A program made the position numbers and the translations under genes. Below, in pieces: positions 25,622-37,513 of a DNA stretch of 64,000 nucleotides. The stretch spans positions 3,781,070-3,845,069 of the forward strand of contig NZ_CP113065.1 in NCBI RefSeq assembly GCF_026625825.1, written 5' to 3'. Numbering within the stretch: position 1 is the first letter of the stretch; the number at the start of each line of letters is the position of its first letter. Source of the DNA: Pseudoxanthomonas sp. SL93. GTDB taxonomy: Bacteria; Pseudomonadota; Gammaproteobacteria; Xanthomonadales; Xanthomonadaceae. A model generated the notes under the pieces. It was not told the DNA's origin. It searched no databases and saw only the letters and a program-made list of their open reading frames with translations.

Positions 25622-27070
25622 TCAGGCGATGCGGACGCGCTCGTGTGACGAGAGGATGTTCATCGCTTCGCGGTATTTGGCCACGGTGCGGCGTGCCACG
25701 GGCACGCCGGAGGCCTTCAGCAGATCCGCCAGTTTGGCGTCGGACAACGGCTTGCGTGGGTTCTCGTTTTCCACCAGCCGGCGGATCATCGCCTGGATCG
25801 CCGTGCTGGATGCTTCACCACCCCCGTCGGTGTCGATGCCGGAGGCAAAGAACGCGCGCAACGGCAACGTGCCGCGTGGCGTGCGCACGTACTTGCGTGC
25901 GATCGCGCGCGACACGGTGGATTCGTGCAGGCCGACTTCCTCGGCCACGTCGCGCAGGGTGAGCGGGCGAAGCGCCTGCTCGCCGAATTCCAGGAAGCCG
26001 GACTGCTGGCGCAGCAGGCAGCGCGTGACCTTGAGCAGGGTTTCGCCACGGGCTTCGAGGCTTTTCAGCAGCCAGCGCGCTTCCTGCAGCTGGCCTTTCA
26101 GGTAGCCGGCATCGCTTTCGCCGCACTGCCGGATCATCTGTTCGTAGCCGCGATGGATGGTGATGCGCGGCAGCGTGTTGCCGGCGAGTGCGGCGCGCCA
26201 GACGCCGCGATGCCGCCAGACCACGCAGTCGGGCACGACATAGGTGTCATGCGACAGGTCACCGACCTGGGCCCCTGGCTTGGGATCCAGCGTACGCAGC
26301 AGCTGCACGGCCTCTTCCACGTCGGCGACGGGCAGCCTGAGCTCCTGTGCCAGCCCTGCCACGCCGCTGCGCGGCAGGCGCTCGAGCGCGGTATCGGCGA
26401 TCTTCAGCGCCAGGGCCTTGCCGGGCGTATCGTCGCTGAGGACCGACAGTTGCAGGTGGAGGCATTCGCCCAGCGTGCGTGCGGCCACGCCGACCGGATC
26501 GAAGCGCTGCAGTTGGTGGAGCACCACGAGGATCTCGTCTTCGCCGGCCTCGATCTCGGGGCGCAGTGTCTGGGCGATGTCGGCCAGTGGCTCGCGCAGG
26601 TAACCGTCGTCGCCGAGTGCGTCGATCAGCGCCGCGCCGATGCGGCGGTCGCGTACGGACAGCTGCGACAGATGCAGCTGCCACAACAGGTGGTCGTGCA
26701 GCGTGTCGACTTCGGCCACGCGTTCGGCGGGGCTGCCACCTTCGTCGTCATCGAACGAGCCGCCGCTGCCGGAGGTCGTCCATGGCCCTTCATCGGGCGA
26801 CCAGGTCTCGTCATCGCGCTCATCGCGTGCCAGCGTGTCCCGGTCGTCGTCCGGTGCGCTTTCCTGGCCGTCGCGTTCCTTGCCGGCTTCCAGCGGTGGC
26901 GCCGGTGCCTCTTCGTTCTCGTCCCAGTCCAGCAGGGGGTTGGTTTCCACCGCTTCGGTCAGTTCGACTTCCAGCTCGGCGGTGGACATCTGCAGCAGAC
27001 GGATGGCCTGACGCAGCTGCGGCGTCATGACCAACTGTTGTCCCAGCGATGTCTGCAGGCGTGGCTTCAT
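25622..27070 (-). CDS. rpoN: RNA polymerase sigma-54 factor
   Basis: RpoN directs RNA polymerase to -24/-12 promoters that need an AAA+ activator. The 482-residue product has the glutamine/leucine-rich region I (M-K-P-R-L-Q-T-S-L-G-Q-Q-L), an acidic region II, the core-binding middle and the C-terminal RpoN box A-R-R-T-V-A-K-Y-R-E. I chose the ATG at 27070 because region I begins there. It lies 46 bp after lptB, in the common lptB-rpoN-hpf order. Confidence 0.96.
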   Translation of the reverse strand: MKPRLQTSLGQQLVMTPQLRQAIRLLQMSTAELEVELTEAVETNPLLDWDENEEAPAPPLEAGKERDGQESAPDDDRDTLARDERDDETWSPDEGPWTTSGSGGSFDDDEGGSPAERVAEVDTLHDHLLWQLHLSQLSVRDRRIGAALIDALGDDGYLREPLADIAQTLRPEIEAGEDEILVVLHQLQRFDPVGVAARTLGECLHLQLSVLSDDTPGKALALKIADTALERLPRSGVAGLAQELRLPVADVEEAVQLLRTLDPKPGAQVGDLSHDTYVVPDCVVWRHRGVWRAALAGNTLPRITIHRGYEQMIRQCGESDAGYLKGQLQEARWLLKSLEARGETLLKVTRCLLRQQSGFLEFGEQALRPLTLRDVAEEVGLHESTVSRAIARKYVRTPRGTLPLRAFFASGIDTDGGGEASSTAIQAMIRRLVENENPRKPLSDAKLADLLKASGVPVARRTVAKYREAMNILSSHERVRIA

Positions 27071-27116
27071 TCCCGACCCATGAAACGCGATGGACCCCTC
27101 GGGCCCGTGCCGCGGA

Positions 27117-27836
27117 TCACAGGCGGAATGCATCCCCCAGGTAGACCCGACGCACGTCCGGATTGGCCAGCAACGCGTCCGGCGCCCCCTGCGCCAGTAC
27201 GCTCCCGGCATTGAGGATATACGCCCTGTCACAGATTCCCAAGGTTTCGCGGACATTGTGGTCGGTGATCAGCACACCGATGCCGCGGTTCTTGAGGTGT
27301 TTGACGATGCGCTGGATCTCGCCGACCGAGATGGGGTCGACGCCGGCGAAGGGCTCATCCAGCAGCATCAGGCGGGGCTTGGCGGCCAGCGCGCGGGCGA
27401 TCTCGCAGCGGCGTCGCTCGCCGCCGGACAGGCTGGCGCCCAGCTGGTCGGCCACGTGGCTGATCTGGAGTTCATCCAGCAGGGAGGCCAGTTCGCGGTC
27501 GATGCCGGCGGCGTCCAGGTCCTCGCGCAGTTCCAGCACCAGACGGATGTTGTCCGACACGCTGAGCTTGCGGAATACCGACGGTTCCTGCGGCAGGTAA
27601 CCCACGCCCAGCTTGGCGCGTCGGTACATCGGTTCGGCGGTGATGTCCTGGCCGTCCAGCTCGATGCTGCCGGCGTCGGCGGCCACCAGGCCGACGATCA
27701 TGTAGAAGCAGGTCGTCTTGCCGGCGCCATTGGGGCCCAGCAGGCCGACCACTTCGCCAGCCTCGAGGGTCAGCCCGAAGTCGCCGACGACTTCGCGTTG
27801 CTTGTAGCGCTTGCGCAGGCCCTTGGCGGTCAGCAT
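27117..27836 (-). CDS. lptB: LPS export ABC transporter ATPase LptB
   Basis: LptB powers extraction of lipopolysaccharide from the inner membrane with LptFG. The 239-residue product has Walker A (G-P-N-G-A-G-K-T), the Q-loop (Y-L-P-Q-E-P), signature S-L-S-G-G-E-R-R-R, Walker B ([13 protein letters not shown]) and the switch histidine in T-D-H-N. The ATG shares a base with the lptA stop (TGATG); a GTG one codon earlier is also possible. lptF and lptG are not in the window. Confidence 0.96.
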   Translation of the reverse strand: MLTAKGLRKRYKQREVVGDFGLTLEAGEVVGLLGPNGAGKTTCFYMIVGLVAADAGSIELDGQDITAEPMYRRAKLGVGYLPQEPSVFRKLSVSDNIRLVLELREDLDAAGIDRELASLLDELQISHVADQLGASLSGGERRRCEIARALAAKPRLMLLDEPFAGVDPISVGEIQRIVKHLKNRGIGVLITDHNVRETLGICDRAYILNAGSVLAQGAPDALLANPDVRRVYLGDAFRL

Positions 27837-28345
27837 CACTTCTTGCCCTGTGCCGCCGGCGCCGACTTCGGCTGGATGACGGTGCGCACGCGGCTGCCGT
27901 CGCCACCGCTCTGGATGTTGCCGGTGACCGTGTTGTAGACCATGCGCTGGCCACTGTTGGCGCCGCGGTCGGATTTCACCGTGTAGTTGCCGATGAAGGT
28001 GATGGTCTCGTTGGTCATGTCGTATTCCACGCGGTCGGCCTGCGCATCCATCCAGCTGCCGTCGTCCAGCTGCTGCCGCATCTTGACCTGCTTGCCGGTG
28101 AAGATGGCTTTGGACAATTCACCGTTCCGGCGGATGATTTCCGCGCGTGCGGCATTGATCGCCAGGCTGCCCTGGCTGAGCGCCACGTTGCCACCGAGGA
28201 CCGTCGTGCCGTCCCCGTTGACGATGCCCGACTGGGAGTCGGATTCGATGTTCATGGCCTGGTTGCGGTCGGACGACTTGGCCACCCCTTCTGCGGCAGG
28301 CAGCAGTAGCAGCAGCGCGGCACTAGCGAGCAGAACGCGGTTCAT
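27836..28345 (-). CDS. lptA: LPS transport periplasmic protein LptA
   Basis: LptA forms the periplasmic bridge that carries LPS from LptC to LptD. The 169-residue product has a signal peptide ([14 protein letters not shown]) and the beta-jellyroll OstA pattern, with I-E-S-D-S-Q-S-G near the mature start, and [10 protein letters not shown] and [10 protein letters not shown] further on. It overlaps the end of lptC by 23 bp and is coupled to lptB. Confidence 0.93.
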   Translation of the reverse strand: MNRVLLASAALLLLLPAAEGVAKSSDRNQAMNIESDSQSGIVNGDGTTVLGGNVALSQGSLAINAARAEIIRRNGELSKAIFTGKQVKMRQQLDDGSWMDAQADRVEYDMTNETITFIGNYTVKSDRGANSGQRMVYNTVTGNIQSGGDGSRVRTVIQPKSAPAAQGKK

Positions 28346-28886
28346 AGATAGATTTCACCTGGGATTTGAGTTCGTATGCCTTGGTCTTGAGGTTCATCTC
28401 AAAACCACGCCCGCTCAGTCTAGAGCCTGGCTGGGTAAGGGTCACGAGATCGTCGCTGGTCGCGAGGTCCCGATTCGGGAAGACGTTGAGTTGCTCGGTA
28501 CGGAATTCGGCGGTCTGGGCGCTGCCCTTCGGCGGCGTGCCATGCACGTCGCCGCGCAGGCGCAGCTCCTCGCCCTTGGCGGCCAGCCAGCCGGTCTTGG
28601 CGCGCAGTTCCCAGGAGCGGCCTTCCTCTTCCGGCAGCAGGAACAGCGGCGTGGTGATGGAGAACGTCTGGTCGACCGGATTGCGCGCCATCTCCGGCGC
28701 ACGCACCGCGACGGCTTCCACGCCTTCGCTGTTGAGGGCGATCATCTCGAAATCGCGCATGACGTAATCCGAGCGGTCGGCGACCACGCGGTCCGGTTCG
28801 GGTATGTCGCGATTCTTCCACGCCGACCAGCCGCTGACGATGGCGGCCAGCAGCAGCACCAGACCCAGGGTGGTACGCCAGCTCAT
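28323..28886 (-). CDS. lptC: LPS export protein LptC
   Basis: LptC is the bitopic inner-membrane protein that receives LPS from LptBFG. The 187-residue product has one N-terminal membrane helix (residues 6-24) and a periplasmic OstA-like domain, D-Y-V-M-R-D-F-E-M being the typical start of the fold. The start at 28886 overlaps the kdsC stop (ATGA). Position between kdsC and lptA supports the call, since LptC sequences are poorly conserved. Confidence 0.92.
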   Translation of the reverse strand: MSWRTTLGLVLLLAAIVSGWSAWKNRDIPEPDRVVADRSDYVMRDFEMIALNSEGVEAVAVRAPEMARNPVDQTFSITTPLFLLPEEEGRSWELRAKTGWLAAKGEELRLRGDVHGTPPKGSAQTAEFRTEQLNVFPNRDLATSDDLVTLTQPGSRLSGRGFEMNLKTKAYELKSQVKSIYEPRSAR

Positions 28887-29428
28887 GCGGTCACGCCTTC
28901 GAACGAGGGGGCATGCCCTTGCGACGCCAGGATCAGGTCGCAGGCTTCGCGCGCCGCGCCCTCGCCGCCAGTACTGCGGGTGCGCCAGTGCGCATGGGCC
29001 GCCGTCCACGCATGTGCATTGGCCGGCACGATGCCCAGCCCCACCGCCTGCAGCGGCGGTACGTCGGGCAGGTCGTCGCCCATGAAGGCGACCTCGTCGA
29101 GCGAGATGCCCAGGCCGGCGCACAACGTCTTCACCTGCGCCAGCTTGTCCTTGACCCCCGTGAAGACCTGCACCCCCAGCTCGCGTCCGCGCGCCACGGC
29201 CACGGTGCCGCCGCGGGCGGTGATGAAGGCGACCTCGATGCCGGCGCGCTTCAGCAGCACCAGGCCCTGGCCATCCTGCACATGGAACGCTTTCTGTTCG
29301 CGTCCGTCGCCGTCCAGGTACAGGCGGCCGTCGGTCAGGGTGCCGTCCACGTCGAAACAGGCCAGCCGGACGCGCGAGGCGCGGGCGATCAGGTCTTCGT
29401 CAAGGGCGTGCAGATGGGAGAGGGGCAT
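28883..29428 (-). CDS. kdsC: KDO-8-phosphate phosphatase
   Basis: KdsC removes phosphate from Kdo-8-phosphate to give Kdo for LPS core. The 181-residue HAD-family protein has the nucleophile motif F-D-V-D-G-T-L-T-D-G, motif II in F-I-T-A-R, the KDxL lysine region in V-K-D-K and motif IV G-D-D-L-P-D. It is a C0-type HAD without a cap domain and is normally a tetramer. The ATG at 29428 is used; a TTG one codon before is possible. Coupled to lptC by an ATGA overlap. Confidence 0.94.
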   Translation of the reverse strand: MPLSHLHALDEDLIARASRVRLACFDVDGTLTDGRLYLDGDGREQKAFHVQDGQGLVLLKRAGIEVAFITARGGTVAVARGRELGVQVFTGVKDKLAQVKTLCAGLGISLDEVAFMGDDLPDVPPLQAVGLGIVPANAHAWTAAHAHWRTRSTGGEGAAREACDLILASQGHAPSFEGVTA

Positions 29429-29481
29429 CAAGGGGTTTCGAGAGGAGAAGTCGGACGGGGGAAATGAACGCGCGAATGCGG

Positions 29482-30486
29482 TTACACCACGCGGGCCCGC
29501 AACAGGTCATGAATATTGAGGGCGCCGACCGGGCGCTGTTCAGCGTCCACCACGATCAGGCCGCTGATCTGGTGGGCCTCCATGAGTTGCGCCGCTTCCA
29601 CGGCCAGCTGGTCGGCGCCGATGGTCTTCGGCTGCCGCGTCATGACCTCGCCGATGCGGGTGCCGCGGAGGTCCAGCGACGGGTTGTCGAGCGTGCGGCG
29701 CAGGTCGCCGTCGGTGAACAGGCCCACCAACCGGCCAGCGTCATCGACCACCGCGGTCATGCCCAGGCGCTTGCGGCTCATCTCCACCAGCGCTTCGCTC
29801 AGGGTCGCGCCCTGGTCGATGCGGGGTACATCGTCGCCCGCGTGCATCACGTCGGTGATGTGCAGCAGCAGGCGGCGCCCCAGGCTGCCGGCGGGATGCG
29901 AGCGGGCGAAGTCGTCGGCCGTGAAGCCGCGGGCATCCAGCAGGGCCACCGCCAGTGCATCGCCCATCGCCAGCGAGGCGGTCGTGCTGCTGGTGGGTGC
30001 CAGATCCAGCGGACAGGCCTCGGCCGGCACGCTGACGTCCAGATGCAGGTCGGCCTCGCGGGCCAGGGTGGACTGCGGGCGGCCGGTCATGGCGATGACC
30101 GTGTTGCCCTGGCGCTTCAGCACCGGCAGCAGCATCAGCACTTCGTCCGATTCGCCGGAGTACGAGAGCGCCAGCACCACGTCGGCATCGGTGATCATGC
30201 CCAGGTCGCCGTGGCCGGCTTCGCCGGGGTGCACGTAGAAGGCCGGGGTACCGGTGGAGGCTAGGGTCGCGGCGATCTTGCGCGCGATGTGGCCCGACTT
30301 GCCCATGCCGGTGCAGACCACGCGGCCATGGCTGTCTAGGATGGCCTGGCACACCGCCGAGAATCCGCCATCGATGCGGGCCGCCAGCGCGTCCAGCGCG
30401 CGGGCCTCGATCTGGATCACGCGGCGGCCGCTTTCGGCCAGGCTGGTGGCGGAAACGGTCTCGGTCCGGGGAAGCGTCTGGGGCAT
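29482..30486 (-). CDS. kdsD: Arabinose-5-phosphate isomerase
   Basis: KdsD interconverts ribulose-5-phosphate and arabinose-5-phosphate, the first step of Kdo synthesis. The 334-residue product has an N-terminal SIS domain (G-M-G-K-S-G-H-I-A-R-K and S-Y-S-G-E-S-D-E) and two C-terminal CBS domains (V-D-D-A-G-R-L-V-G-L-F-T-D-G-D-L-R-R). It starts the long minus-strand Kdo/LPS/rpoN/PTS run and is divergent from the BolA-like gene with only 53 bp between starts. Confidence 0.95.
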   Translation of the reverse strand: MPQTLPRTETVSATSLAESGRRVIQIEARALDALAARIDGGFSAVCQAILDSHGRVVCTGMGKSGHIARKIAATLASTGTPAFYVHPGEAGHGDLGMITDADVVLALSYSGESDEVLMLLPVLKRQGNTVIAMTGRPQSTLAREADLHLDVSVPAEACPLDLAPTSSTTASLAMGDALAVALLDARGFTADDFARSHPAGSLGRRLLLHITDVMHAGDDVPRIDQGATLSEALVEMSRKRLGMTAVVDDAGRLVGLFTDGDLRRTLDNPSLDLRGTRIGEVMTRQPKTIGADQLAVEAAQLMEAHQISGLIVVDAEQRPVGALNIHDLLRARVV

Positions 30487-30506
30487 GCGGAGGCCGGCGC
30501 CAAGGG

Positions 30507-30512
30507 TAGAAT
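30507..30512 (+). promoter_or_regulatory. Possible -10 box of the BolA-like gene
   Basis: TAGAAT lies 28 bp before the TTG start, and an AGGAAAG ribosome-binding site follows at 30529-30535. No good -35 is visible, so this is a weak call. Confidence 0.3.
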
Positions 30513-30539
30513 GGACCCGTATTTTATTAGGAAAGCCCG

Positions 30540-30770
30540 TTGGACGCCGAAACCATCCGTAAATTGATCGAATCCGGCCTGCCGGGCGCCCGTGCCGACG
30601 TGCGGGGCGACGATGGTGTCCACTTCGAGGCGACAGTCGTGTCAGAGGCCTTCCGCGGCAAGCTGCCGCTGGTCCGGCACCGGCTGGTCTACGCCACCCT
30701 GGGCGACCTGATGGGTGGCGCCATCCATGCGCTGGCCCTGAAAACGGTGACGCCCGAAGAAGTCGCCTGA
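30540..30770 (+). CDS. ibaG: BolA/IbaG-family protein
   Basis: A 76-residue protein of the BolA family. It has the helix with I-R-K-L-I-E-S-G-L-P-G-A, the V-V-S-E-A-F-R-G-K-L-P-L-V-R-H-R segment with the conserved arginines, and the C-terminal A-L-K-T-V-T-P-E-E. BolA proteins bind monothiol glutaredoxins and iron-sulfur clusters; IbaG is usually encoded next to murA. The start is a TTG at 30540 with AGGAAAG before it. Here murA is separated from it by a DUF4034 gene. Confidence 0.9.
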   Translation: MDAETIRKLIESGLPGARADVRGDDGVHFEATVVSEAFRGKLPLVRHRLVYATLGDLMGGAIHALALKTVTPEEVA

Positions 30771-30817
30771 CCGGCGGCGTCGTGTCCATGCTCCATCCAC
30801 TCCGGGGGGAAGAGGTC

Positions 30818-34036
<3,219 letters not shown>

Positions 34037-34040
34037 AAGA

Positions 34041-34068
34041 AAAAGCCCGGCATTGCCGGGCTTTTTTT
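34041..34068. terminator. Bidirectional rho-independent terminator
   Basis: AAAAGCCCGGC-ATT-GCCGGGCTTTTTTT forms an 11-bp stem with T-runs on both strands. It ends the plus-strand ibaG-murA unit and the convergent minus-strand purM-DUF3108 unit. Confidence 0.92.
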
Positions 34069-34085
34069 CGGGTGAGGCGTGCGTG

Positions 34086-34769
34086 TCACCGCCATGATGT
34101 CAGCTGCAGCCGAAAGGTTTCGCTGCCGCCCTCGCGTTGCACGATGCGTACGGGTGTGGGCACGCCTGCGGCGACCCAGACCGTCGTCTGCTTGTCACCC
34201 GCCACCTGCACTGCCCGTGAGGTGTCCAGCGTACGGCCCGCGACGACCAGCTTTTCACGGCCGACCACACGATAACTGAGGGGCTTGGCGCGGCCGTTCT
34301 CGACCAGCCGGTAGCTCACGGCGTTGCGACCGGCCCCCACGTCGCGTACCAGCGCAAGATTGACCAGCAGCGCATCCATGTCCCCCGGTCGCAGGGGGAT
34401 AGGGCCGGCGCGGTGGGGTTTCACGTCGCCACTCCAGCGCGCCTGCAGTGCCTTCCAGTTGTAGTGGGTGATGATCGACCGGGTCTTCATCAGGTAGGTG
34501 GAGCGGTCGCTGCCACCGACGGGACGGTAGCGGCCCGCGGCGTCTTCGAACACCGTGGCTTGGCTGAGGTTGGCGGCGGCGTTGCGGATGCCCATGGCGT
34601 ACGTCCAGCGGTTGCCCTGTCGGGTCAGCGTCATGGAACCACCCGCGGAAATGCCCTTGTAGGAGGCGGCGTACTCGGCGCTGAACGGTTTGAGTGCGTG
34701 CGCGGGCAGTGCCAGCACCGATGTCCATGCCAGCAGGGCAAGCATGGTGAGCCGTGGCTTTCTGATCAT
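34086..34769 (-). CDS. DUF3108 protein, paralogue 1
   Basis: A 227-residue exported protein with a signal peptide (cut near A-H-A at 24-26) and the DUF3108 pattern: K-P-F-S-A-E-Y-A-A-S-Y-K-G-I at the mature N-terminus, G-D-M-D-A-L-L-V-N in the middle and a C-terminal strand P-V-R-I-V-Q-R-E. DUF3108 proteins are periplasmic beta-rich proteins of unknown function. It is the last of three tandem paralogues and closest to paralogue 2, with which it shares S-G-D-V-K-P-x-R-A-G-P. Confidence 0.88.
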   Translation of the reverse strand: MIRKPRLTMLALLAWTSVLALPAHALKPFSAEYAASYKGISAGGSMTLTRQGNRWTYAMGIRNAAANLSQATVFEDAAGRYRPVGGSDRSTYLMKTRSIITHYNWKALQARWSGDVKPHRAGPIPLRPGDMDALLVNLALVRDVGAGRNAVSYRLVENGRAKPLSYRVVGREKLVVAGRTLDTSRAVQVAGDKQTTVWVAAGVPTPVRIVQREGGSETFRLQLTSWR

Positions 34770-34818
34770 GCGGACATCCTTGTCGTGGTGGCGAAGTGAG
34801 AACGCTTGGACGGAGCCG

Positions 34819-35514
34819 TCAGCGCCAGGACTTCAGCTGCAGGTCGATGGCGTCCTGGCCGTTCTCGCGCTGCAGGATGCGCGCGGGCACCGGCATGTCC
34901 GGCACGATCCAGACGATGGTCTGCTTGTCGCCATCGGTGCGGATGACCTTGGTGGCGCTTTGCGGCTTGCCGCCGACGGTGATGTTTTCCTTGCCGGCGA
35001 CCTGATAGGTCATCGGCTTGGCACGCCCGTTCTCGACCATGCGGTAGTTCAGCGGCTTGCCCGCGGCGACATCGCGCACGATGGCCAGGTTGACCAGCAG
35101 CGCGTCCATGTCGCCGGCCTGCAGCTTCACCGGTCCGGCGCGATCGGGCTTGACGTCACCCGACCAGGTGGCCTGTGCCTTGGACCAGTCGTAGACGGTG
35201 TTGACGTTCTTCTTCTTGATCAGCAGGCGCGACGCGTCGGTGCTGGACAGCGGGCGCAGGCGGCCGTCCTGTTCGTCGAACACGGTGCGCTGGCTCAGGT
35301 CCACGGCCTGGTTGCGCACGGTGAGCGTATACAGCCAGCGGTTGTTGGCCTGCGGCGCGACCACCATCTGGCCTTCGCCCACCATGCCCAGCGCACTGGC
35401 CTGGTACTGTGCGGTGAACGCTTCCACGGCCAGCGCGGGCGCACTGGTGGCGCCCAGCAATGCGGCGACGCCCAGCAGGCGGACGGAACGAAGAGTAGGG
35501 ATGTTCATGCTCAT
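34819..35514 (-). CDS. DUF3108 protein, paralogue 2
   Basis: A 231-residue exported DUF3108 protein with a signal peptide ending near A-L-A. The mature part starts V-E-A-F-T-A-Q-Y-Q-A-S, carries L-Q-A-G-D-M-D-A-L-L-V-N-L-A-I-V-R-D, and ends with R-I-L-Q-R-E-N-G-Q-D-A-I-D-L. The ATG at 35514 overlaps the stop of paralogue 3 (ATGA) and has an AAGGAG site in front. Function unknown. Confidence 0.88.
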   Translation of the reverse strand: MSMNIPTLRSVRLLGVAALLGATSAPALAVEAFTAQYQASALGMVGEGQMVVAPQANNRWLYTLTVRNQAVDLSQRTVFDEQDGRLRPLSSTDASRLLIKKKNVNTVYDWSKAQATWSGDVKPDRAGPVKLQAGDMDALLVNLAIVRDVAAGKPLNYRMVENGRAKPMTYQVAGKENITVGGKPQSATKVIRTDGDKQTIVWIVPDMPVPARILQRENGQDAIDLQLKSWR

Positions 35515-36239
35515 GGCACTCCTTGGTATTCGACCAGGCGCAGGTCGATGGTGTCCTGGCCGTTTTCCCGCTGCAGGATGCGCACGGGGGTGGGCACGCC
35601 GTCGGCGACCCAGAAAATCGTTTCGTCATTGCCGCCGTTGGTGCGGTTGACGCGCAACGCACTGTAACTCAGCTCTTCCACCGCGATGGTCTCGGGCTCG
35701 GCGGCGACCACGTACTGGTAATCGCGCACGCGGCCGTTGTCCACCACGCGGTAGTTCAGGGCGCGCCCCGGCGCCGCGTCGCGGATGACGGCCAGGTTCA
35801 TCAACAGCGCGCTCATGTCGCCCGGCTGCAGCGGCAGCGGCGCGCGGCGGTTCTTCTTGATGTCACCCTGCCACTGCGCGGTCTTTGCACGCCAGTCGTA
35901 GGTGCCAACCATCTTCTTGCCCATCAGCAGCGCGTGGCGGACGGTGGCCTGGCTGAGCGGGCGGAAGTCCTCGCCCACCGTGTCGAACACCGTGCTCTGC
36001 TCGATGTTCAAGCCGGCCAGCCGCGCGAAACCGCGCGTGCCCTTCACGCCCAGGTCGATCTGCCACTGGTCACCGCTTCGCGGCGCCACCTTCATGCTGG
36101 CGCTGCCTGCCAGCTTGCCCTCGTTGTAGGCCTGATAGCTGGCCACGAACGGCTCCAGCGCCCGGGCGGGCGCAGCGAGTCCGGCCAGTGACAGGCCAAG
36201 CAACAGGGCAGGCAACGGTGAGGGCATCCAGGGGGTCAC
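35511..36239 (-). CDS. DUF3108 protein, paralogue 3
   Basis: A 242-residue exported DUF3108 protein that is the first of the three in transcription order. The mature part begins L-E-P-F-V-A-S-Y-Q-A-Y-N-E-G and has L-Q-P-G-D-M-S-A-L-L-M-N-L-A-V-I-R-D. It starts at a GTG that overlaps the purN stop (GTGA), so it is translationally coupled to purine genes; an ATG four codons in (36227) is possible. Function unknown. Confidence 0.87.
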   Translation of the reverse strand: MTPWMPSPLPALLLGLSLAGLAAPARALEPFVASYQAYNEGKLAGSASMKVAPRSGDQWQIDLGVKGTRGFARLAGLNIEQSTVFDTVGEDFRPLSQATVRHALLMGKKMVGTYDWRAKTAQWQGDIKKNRRAPLPLQPGDMSALLMNLAVIRDAAPGRALNYRVVDNGRVRDYQYVVAAEPETIAVEELSYSALRVNRTNGGNDETIFWVADGVPTPVRILQRENGQDTIDLRLVEYQGVP

Positions 36240-36889
36240 GGATTCAAACGGTCGGTTGAATCTAGGAGGAGGGGATTTAATAGCGGCTGACCGTGACAGA
36301 GCGTGATGTCGCCCTGTTCAGCCAGCGCGCCGGTCGCCGCCAGCCGCAGCACCGCGACCAGCAGTGCGTGTTCACGCGGAAGCAGGCGCGCCGCCAGCGT
36401 TTCGGGCGTGTCGTCGGCCAGGATGGGTACCCGAACCTGGGCAATGACGGCGCCGGCGTCCAGTTCAGGTATGACGAAGTGGACGCTGGCGCCGTGGTCG
36501 GCATCGCGCGCCTCCAGCGCGCGCGCGTGGGTGTGCAGCCCGCGGTAGCGGGGCAGCAGCGAGGGGTGGATGTTCAGCAGTCGGCCGCGGAACCGGGCGA
36601 TGAGCGCATCACCCAGGATGCGCATGTAGCCGGCACACACCACCCAGTCCGGCCGCACCGCGTCGATGGCCTGCGCCAGCGCGTCCTCGTAGGCGGTCTT
36701 GTCCGGGAAGCCCGAGGGCCGGCGGCTCCAGCGCAGGGGCTCCGGCACCTGCTGCAACGCCGGCGCAGCGGGCCTGTCGGAGAACACGCCCACGACCTCG
36801 GCATCCAGCGTGCCCCGCCGGATCGCTTCGAGGATGGCCTGCAGGTTGCTGCCCCGGCCGGAGGCCAGCACCGCGATGCGGGCGGTCAT
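36236..36889 (-). CDS. purN: Phosphoribosylglycinamide formyltransferase
   Basis: PurN transfers a formyl group from 10-formyl-THF to GAR in purine synthesis. The 217-residue product has S-G-R-G-S-N-L-Q near the start, and the catalytic N-I-H-P-S-L-L-P-R-Y-R-G with H-x-H-A further on. H-G-A-S-V-H-F-V and E-L-D-A-G-A-V-I-A-Q follow. Start and stop both overlap neighbours by a few bases, indicating tight coupling with the DUF2238 and DUF3108 genes. Confidence 0.95.
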   Translation of the reverse strand: MTARIAVLASGRGSNLQAILEAIRRGTLDAEVVGVFSDRPAAPALQQVPEPLRWSRRPSGFPDKTAYEDALAQAIDAVRPDWVVCAGYMRILGDALIARFRGRLLNIHPSLLPRYRGLHTHARALEARDADHGASVHFVIPELDAGAVIAQVRVPILADDTPETLAARLLPREHALLVAVLRLAATGALAEQGDITLCHGQPLLNPLLLDSTDRLNP

Positions 36890-37506
36890 CGACGTGTCTT
36901 CCCGCGCTCGCCGCGGGCCAGCGGCCACACCAGCAGCGCGCCCAGGGTGGCCAGCAGCATGTCGGCATGCGCGTCCCAGCTGTCGCCCTGTTGCCCGTTG
37001 TAGGACTCGGCGGCCTCGGGTGACAGGGTCAGGGCGATGCCCCATTCCAGCCACTCGTAGATCAGGCTGCTGCACATGATCAGCATCACCGCCAGCGTGA
37101 AGGCGTGACCCGCCGACAGGCGTGGCCAGCGCTGGCGCAGCCAATGCCAGAGGGCCGGCGTGAAGCAGACCCCGTACATCAGGTGGATGAAGCGGTCGAA
37201 GTGGTTGCGCTGCCAGCCGAAGGCCTGTGCCGGCGACCAGCCGGTGAGCGAATGCAACCAGGCATCGTAGGGAACGTAGGAATACAGCCAGCGCGCCCCG
37301 ATGCAGTGCGCGACGATGAAGGCGCAGATCAGGACGAAGTGGGACGGACGCAGCGGCCAGCGCCGGTCATGCCACCACAGCCAGGCCAGGCCCAACACGG
37401 TCAGGCTGCTGTGCATGCCCTGTTCCAGCGGCCAGCGCGGCGCGATCCAGCTGGCGATGAACACCGCCAGCGTCACTCCGAAGGCGAGTCCCTTGCTGCG
37501 CGGCAT
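36886..37506 (-). CDS. DUF2238 (YjdF-like) membrane protein
   Basis: A 206-residue integral membrane protein with about six hydrophobic helices. It shows the DUF2238 hallmarks: H-F-D-R-F-I-H-L-M-Y-G in the middle and an E-W-L-E-W-G segment, then Q-G-D-S-W-D-A-H-A-D-M-L near the C-terminus. Function unknown. It sits between purM and purN, overlapping purN by ATGA. The start could be the ATG at 37506 or a GTG at 37539 that would overlap purM. Confidence 0.85.
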   Translation of the reverse strand: MPRSKGLAFGVTLAVFIASWIAPRWPLEQGMHSSLTVLGLAWLWWHDRRWPLRPSHFVLICAFIVAHCIGARWLYSYVPYDAWLHSLTGWSPAQAFGWQRNHFDRFIHLMYGVCFTPALWHWLRQRWPRLSAGHAFTLAVMLIMCSSLIYEWLEWGIALTLSPEAAESYNGQQGDSWDAHADMLLATLGALLVWPLARGERGKTRR

Positions 37507-37513
37507 GCCGCGC

